8,065 nucleotides of DNA, from the NCBI GenBank assembly GCA_004296925.1, contig SCVI01000049.1:1-8065 (forward strand), read 5' to 3'. Both the position numbers and the translations under genes were made by a program. Positions 5,138 through 8,065 of the stretch are shown here, piece after piece. The notes under the pieces are model-generated. The model worked only from the letters and a program-made list of their open reading frames with translations, was not told the DNA's origin and did not search any database. Numbering within the stretch: position 1 is the stretch's first letter; every line of letters begins with the position of its first letter. The DNA comes from Patescibacteria group bacterium. GTDB taxonomy: Bacteria; Patescibacteriota; Minisyncoccia; Phycocordibacterales; Phycocordibacteraceae.

Positions 5138-5382
5138 AGAAATACTTTACCGTAAACTCAGTGATGCAAATTGGGTTAATCTTTTTTACTATGCTTGGTT
5201 TTTTGTTAACAGCTCTCAAACTTCCTCAATATGGACTCGGCGCACATTTACTCTCAGAAATCTTCTGGCTCTATAGTGCTTATAAGGCGTGGAAAAAAGC
5301 AAATCAAATTGGTATTTTCATAACAACAATAATGGTGACAATTGTACTTATAGCTGGCGTCATTAACTATTGGTTTCTATAA
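5134..5382 (+). CDS. 82-aa three-helix membrane protein, possibly PQ-loop/half-transporter type
   Basis: Hydrophobicity shows three helices, roughly residues 10-29, 34-52 and 58-80, with a basic loop YKAWKKANQ (49-57) between the last two. A Leu-Pro-Gln (30-32) follows the first helix, which recalls the PQ motif of SemiSWEET/PQ-loop half-transporters and the related PnuC fold, both built from three-helix units. The resemblance is by eye and low confidence, and it could be an unrelated small membrane protein. It overlaps the EEP gene by 4 bp and ends 2 bp before riboflavin kinase, so it is embedded in one operon. A role in small-molecule (vitamin) transport is inferred from neighbours only. 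Confidence 0.8.
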   Translation: MKKYFTVNSVMQIGLIFFTMLGFLLTALKLPQYGLGAHLLSEIFWLYSAYKAWKKANQIGIFITTIMVTIVLIAGVINYWFL

Positions 5383-5384
5383 AT

Positions 5385-5738
5385 ATGACGCATGAAGGTA
5401 TTGTCTTAAAAGGGATGGAAAGCGGCACAAAGCTTGGCTTCCCTACCGCAAATATTCTACTTAACGACTCTGAAGTTTCAGGAGTGTATGCCGGTGCTGT
5501 TTTATGGAACGGTAAAACGTATTCTGCCGCGATATATGCAAATCAAAGAAGAAATATCCTTGAAGCTCACCTATTAAATTTTTCAGAAAATCTATACGGC
5601 CAAAAGATTTCCATAACTCTACTAAAAAAAATTAGAGATGACGTTGCGTTTAATGATGAACTTACTTTAATTGAAAAGATATCTGAAGACGTACAGCGCA
5701 CAAGAGAGTACTTTGCGAACAATACATTAGAGATATGA
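5385..5738 (+). CDS. monofunctional riboflavin kinase
   Basis: The 117-aa protein is the RFK domain alone: GIVLKGMESGTKLGFPTANI (5-24) with the PTAN nucleotide/metal motif at 20-23, SGVYAGAVLWNGKTYSAAI (32-50), LEAHLLNFSENLYGQ (59-73) with the catalytic-base Glu (E60), and KKIRDDVAFN...L...I.EDV (81-103). It phosphorylates riboflavin to FMN with ATP. In most bacteria this domain is the C-terminal half of RibF, whose N-terminal half makes FAD. That half is missing and no remnant is visible. A TTG at 5370 would add five residues but overlaps the upstream gene; the ATG at 5385 starts two residues before the family's conserved block and is preferred. It overlaps the EamA transporter gene by 4 bp (ATGA). 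Confidence 0.93.
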   Translation: MTHEGIVLKGMESGTKLGFPTANILLNDSEVSGVYAGAVLWNGKTYSAAIYANQRRNILEAHLLNFSENLYGQKISITLLKKIRDDVAFNDELTLIEKISEDVQRTREYFANNTLEI

Positions 5739-6688
5739 TGCGTAACATGAATAATTATAAAAAATACGCACCTTTTTTAATCTTTATTGCAGCAATGCTC
5801 TGGGCCACCGATGCTCCATTTCGTGTACACCTTACGCAAGATTTGTCCTCTAACTTTATCGTACTCGGAGAACACTTCGTTGCTATTTTATTTTGTATTC
5901 CAATTCTTTTCTTGGGATTCAGAGAATTAAAAAAACTTACGTGGCGTGAGTGGCTTGCCACCTTAGGAATTGCTATAGGAGGAAGCGCGCTTGCTTCAAT
6001 TGCGTTCACACAATCATTCCACTACGTAAATCCGTCTGTTGCAATTTTGCTTCAAAAACTTCAACCATTTTTAGTTATTGGACTCGCCGCGGGGATACTT
6101 CGGGAATCATTCAACAGAAAATTTTGGTTATTCGCAATCATGGCGATGGTCGGCGCTTACTTGATTTCTTTCCCAGGAATCGTCCCACAAACATACGAAG
6201 GCGAAACATGGGCCGTGAACGCGCTCGGTGTAGGACTCGCGCTTTTGGCTGCATTTTTCTGGGGTGCATCCACGGTGCTTGGAAAATACGTTCTCAGAAA
6301 AGCCAGCTTCACCACTATGACGGCACTCCGATTTACGTTGGCGTTTCTATTTCTTCTCGCTCTAAATATATTCGAAGGAACCATTCCTCCGCTTGCAACA
6401 ATTTCTGCTACCGATTATTTGTTTATTGGAATTATTGGTATTACCTCAGGAGTGGTGTCGCTCTTCATCTACTACAAAGGACTTGAATACACGCGCGCAT
6501 CAGTTGCCACTATTGCAGAACTTGGGTTCCCTCTTGCTGCAGTGGTGGTGAATTGGATATTTCTTGGTGCAGTACTTCAACCCATGCAACTTGTAGGAAG
6601 CTCAATACTTCTCTTTGGAGTATATGGGCTTGCCCGTTTTAGTAACGGCCCACTTTCAACAAACAAGAAAGAGGTTCCTTTAGTGTAA
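5735..6688 (+). CDS. EamA/DMT-family transporter (candidate riboflavin importer)
   Basis: The 317-aa protein is almost wholly hydrophobic with about ten predicted helices in two EamA repeats, about residues 12-146 and 167-303. Typical DMT landmarks are WATDAPF in helix 1, the SVAILLQKLQPFLV segment ending repeat one, FFWGASTVLGKYVLRK opening repeat two, and SVATIAELGFPLAAVVVNWIFLGAVL near the end. The family moves metabolites including amino acids, nucleosides and, in the RibN group, riboflavin. Sequence alone does not fix the substrate. Its start overlaps the riboflavin kinase stop (ATGA), so riboflavin or another flavin precursor is a reasonable guess. Only 4 bp separate its stop from that of the converging oxidase gene, with no terminator between. 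Confidence 0.9.
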   Translation: MMRNMNNYKKYAPFLIFIAAMLWATDAPFRVHLTQDLSSNFIVLGEHFVAILFCIPILFLGFRELKKLTWREWLATLGIAIGGSALASIAFTQSFHYVNPSVAILLQKLQPFLVIGLAAGILRESFNRKFWLFAIMAMVGAYLISFPGIVPQTYEGETWAVNALGVGLALLAAFFWGASTVLGKYVLRKASFTTMTALRFTLAFLFLLALNIFEGTIPPLATISATDYLFIGIIGITSGVVSLFIYYKGLEYTRASVATIAELGFPLAAVVVNWIFLGAVLQPMQLVGSSILLFGVYGLARFSNGPLSTNKKEVPLV

Positions 6689-6692
6689 AAGA

Positions 6693-7385
6693 TTATTTTG
6701 TCGCTTTCTCTATTTCTTCTATCGACATATTGCGATGAATAATTTCATCGTTTCTAACTGACATAAAAAACTCATATTGATTTTCAGAGTTTCTTCCATA
6801 CCACGCGAGATATTTACTATCCATAGGTTTCTTTAAAAGATTTTCTTTATTCTCAGCCACAAAAAGCGAGTACTGTTCAAATGCATGCGATTCAAATACG
6901 TAGTTTAGTTCAAGTGCGAGGCGCGGACTTATTAAATAAAACCAATATGCAACCCAGAAATAAAAAAATGCAAACAGAAGAGGGATAATGCTGTGAAAAA
7001 TTACGTTTGCTTTGCTTTCTTTCTGAACAAGACTTGAAATAACAACCACATGCATAGTTTCATTTTCTTTTGCAATACGCGAAAAATTTGAGAGCTCGGC
7101 ATATTTCAACGCTTTCTCTTCGTTTTGATAAAACATTGTGAGAAGAGTGAACGCTGCAGATTCCCATGAGTGATATGGAACACGCGCAATAATCTCTACC
7201 GCTCTAAACTTTAAATAGGAAGGAGCTTTGCCGTAGAGAGTGTTACCGCACCAAACCAGAAAACCTCCAAGCACCCGAGGCCAAAACCCTACACGATAGT
7301 TGTCGTATTTTTTTGCGAACGACTCAAGAGCTGCGTCAGCATTTAGTTCCTGATTCAAGAGTTCTAAATCTTGAGCGGTATCCAT
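6693..7385 (-). CDS. alternative oxidase / PTOX-like di-iron quinol oxidase
   Basis: The 230-aa protein has the whole non-haem di-iron ligand set of the alternative oxidase superfamily: E64 in VEIIARVPY, E109 and H112 in NETMH, E165 in FESHAFEQY, and E214 and H217 in RNDEIIH. The redox-linked Tyr conserved in the family is Y172. The wording (ARVPY, ESHA.E.Y, R.DE..H, and ISPRLA before the third motif) is closer to the plastid terminal oxidase (PTOX) branch than to mitochondrial AOX (LET, NERMHL, LEEEA, RADEAHH). A hydrophobic stretch at about 129-152 suits interfacial membrane attachment. The expected reaction is quinol oxidation with four-electron reduction of O2 to water, without proton pumping. 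An ATG at 7412 would add nine residues, but TACAAT 8 nt before 7385 supports the shorter form. Confidence 0.93.
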   Translation of the reverse strand: MDTAQDLELLNQELNADAALESFAKKYDNYRVGFWPRVLGGFLVWCGNTLYGKAPSYLKFRAVEIIARVPYHSWESAAFTLLTMFYQNEEKALKYAELSNFSRIAKENETMHVVVISSLVQKESKANVIFHSIIPLLFAFFYFWVAYWFYLISPRLALELNYVFESHAFEQYSLFVAENKENLLKKPMDSKYLAWYGRNSENQYEFFMSVRNDEIIHRNMSIEEIEKATK

Positions 7386-7393
7386 TGGTGAGC

Positions 7394-7443
7394 ATTGTAC
7401 CCTATACAGCATCGAAAAAATAAACGCTATACTGGTATACGTA
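7394..7443. promoter_or_regulatory. divergent promoter region, oxidase and two-helix protein
   Basis: On the minus strand TACAAT (7394-7399) lies 8 nt before the oxidase ATG. On the plus strand TATACT (7428-7433) lies 10 nt before the ATG at 7444. Both predict leaders of only a few nucleotides. Poor -35 matches suggest activator help or weak promoters. A perfect inverted repeat TATAC-TG-GTATA (7428-7439) covers the plus-strand -10 and the sequence just upstream of the oxidase promoter, so a regulator bound there could affect both genes. Confidence 0.45.
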
Positions 7444-7905
7444 ATGGAAGATACTGTCGTCGTAAGTTGGTACGCCGTTGATAATGGCTTTAAAGAAAAA
7501 GACCGCCCTTGGTTTTGGGCAGTTGGACTTGTGGGTGTTGGAGTAGCTGTTGCGGCATTTATCTTGCAGAATTATTTATTCTCTTTGATAGCGGTTTTGA
7601 GTAGCTTTACCGTTATGATTGTGGGTGCACAAAAACCTCCGCGCCACAAATACAGTTTCACCGAGCGAGGATTTCTCATTGGGCAACATCTTATGCCTTA
7701 CTCACAAATGGACAACTTTTCTATACACGAAGATGAACCAAGAAAACTAAGTATCGGAACAAAAACACTCACCGGTGTAGTAACGGTGCCGTTGGCTGAC
7801 GTTGATCATCGCATCATAAGAACTGAACTTAAAAACCGTAACATCGAGGAGGTAGATAAATTAGATTCATTTATTGCTGGGATAGCAAGGCGCGTTGGCC
7901 TCTAA
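7444..7905 (+). CDS. two-helix membrane protein with C-terminal PH-like domain
   Basis: The 153-aa protein has an N-terminal cytosolic segment (1-22), two adjacent membrane helices (about 24-40 and 43-61), and a soluble domain (66-153) built of strands (YSFTERGFLIG, HLMPYSQMDNFSIHED, KLSIGTKTLTGVVTVPLA) ending in an amphipathic helix (VDKLDSFIAGIAR). This plan resembles bacterial PH-like membrane proteins and the DUF5673-type proteins common in Patescibacteria. The family assignment is tentative and the function unknown. It diverges from the oxidase gene, so shared control is possible, but nothing in the sequence links it to respiration. Confidence 0.85.
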   Translation: MEDTVVVSWYAVDNGFKEKDRPWFWAVGLVGVGVAVAAFILQNYLFSLIAVLSSFTVMIVGAQKPPRHKYSFTERGFLIGQHLMPYSQMDNFSIHEDEPRKLSIGTKTLTGVVTVPLADVDHRIIRTELKNRNIEEVDKLDSFIAGIARRVGL

Positions 7906-7921
7906 ACTCCTCAAACGAGAT

Positions 7922-7938
7922 CGAATGTGGTACATTCG
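7922..7938. repeat. 7-bp hairpin after the last gene
   Basis: CGAATGT (7922-7928) and ACATTCG (7932-7938) form a perfect stem with a GGT loop, 17 bp after the stop codon at 7905. There is no T tract after it, so it is not a standard intrinsic terminator, though it may protect the transcript's 3' end. Confidence 0.4.
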
Positions 7939-7945
7939 TGAACAA

Positions 7946-7983
7946 GCTCCCGTAAGCACCTTGCCTTCGGCAAAGCTTTCGTG
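7946..7983. repeat. 38-bp palindromic direct repeat, copy 1
   Basis: This 38-bp unit is identical to 8028-8065. Within it TTGCC (7961-7965) pairs with GGCAA (7969-7973) around TTC, and CGTAAGC (7951-7957) pairs with GCTTTCG (7975-7981) with one mismatch, so each copy forms an imperfect stem-loop. The GCTTTC arm (7975-7980) can alternatively pair with GAAAGC at 7995-8000 in the spacer. It could be a palindromic intergenic repeat family, a terminator array or the edge of a larger repeat array. Confidence 0.75.
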
Positions 7984-8027
7984 AGACCTCGAGAGAAAGC
8001 ATGCGAGCTCTATGATTCTTTAGTACC

Positions 8028-8065
8028 GCTCCCGTAAGCACCTTGCCTTCGGCAAAGCTTTCGTG
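8028..8065. repeat. 38-bp palindromic direct repeat, copy 2 (window edge)
   Basis: Perfect copy of 7946-7983, with a start-to-start period of 82 bp and a 44-bp spacer. The window stops exactly at the end of the matching stretch, so the true repeat may be longer and further copies may follow. The spacer holds several 6-bp palindromes (CTCGAG at 7988, GCATGC at 7999, GAGCTC at 8005). Confidence 0.75.

Noticed and set aside
5950..6486. 178-aa plus-strand open frame inside the EamA gene
   Set aside because: Out-of-frame shadow rich in Cys and Arg. The EamA frame has clear membrane helices and family motifs throughout.
7946..8065. CRISPR array
   Set aside because: Only two repeats and one spacer are visible, the repeat is strongly palindromic, the spacer also shares dyad sequence with the repeat, and no cas gene is in the window. 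Kept as a repeat pending sequence to the right.

Overview
The window looks like a chromosomal piece of a Candidate Phyla Radiation (Patescibacteria) bacterium, most likely a Parcubacteria/Paceibacteria lineage. This is inferred from gene content and style: a PilM-PilN-PilO block, a stand-alone MetRS C-terminal-type OB protein, a short RuvX, DUF5652- and DUF1653-type small proteins, a monofunctional riboflavin kinase, very tight gene packing with repeated ATGA stop/start overlaps, and TGA used as a normal stop. I could not search databases, so the placement rests on recognition by eye.

Layout. Bases 1-292 are non-coding and hairpin-rich. They hold an apparent decayed second copy of a tRNA-Arg 3' end plus terminator, next to the intact tRNA-Arg(TCT) at 293-364 (minus). 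Minus-strand genes follow: a 98-aa one-helix membrane protein, pilO, pilN and pilM (type IV pilus inner-membrane assembly platform), then a MetRS-beta-like tRNA-binding protein and ruvX. At about 3605-3667 ruvX and a plus-strand DUF5652-type membrane protein diverge from overlapping promoters, and tRNA-Ser(TGA) with a terminator follows. A minus-strand DUF1653 protein diverges from a plus-strand cluster of four overlapping or near-abutting genes: an endonuclease/exonuclease/phosphatase-fold protein, an 82-aa three-helix membrane protein, riboflavin kinase and an EamA/DMT transporter. Converging on it is a minus-strand di-iron quinol oxidase of the alternative oxidase/PTOX superfamily, which diverges from a plus-strand two-helix protein. 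The window ends in a non-coding stretch with two perfect 38-bp direct repeats, each an imperfect palindrome.

How the genes may work together. The pil block builds the PilM/N/O platform of a type IV pilus. The 5134-6688 group can be read as a riboflavin salvage unit (import, then phosphorylation to FMN), which suits an organism that probably cannot make the vitamin. The PTOX-like oxidase would let a cell without a classical respiratory chain reduce O2 using quinol, perhaps acquired from a host or neighbours. These links are inferences.

Gene expression style: several genes have a -10-like hexamer only 6-10 nt before the start codon (pilM, DUF5652, oxidase, two-helix protein), and I see almost no Shine-Dalgarno motifs. 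This points to leaderless transcripts for first genes and overlap-coupled translation within operons.
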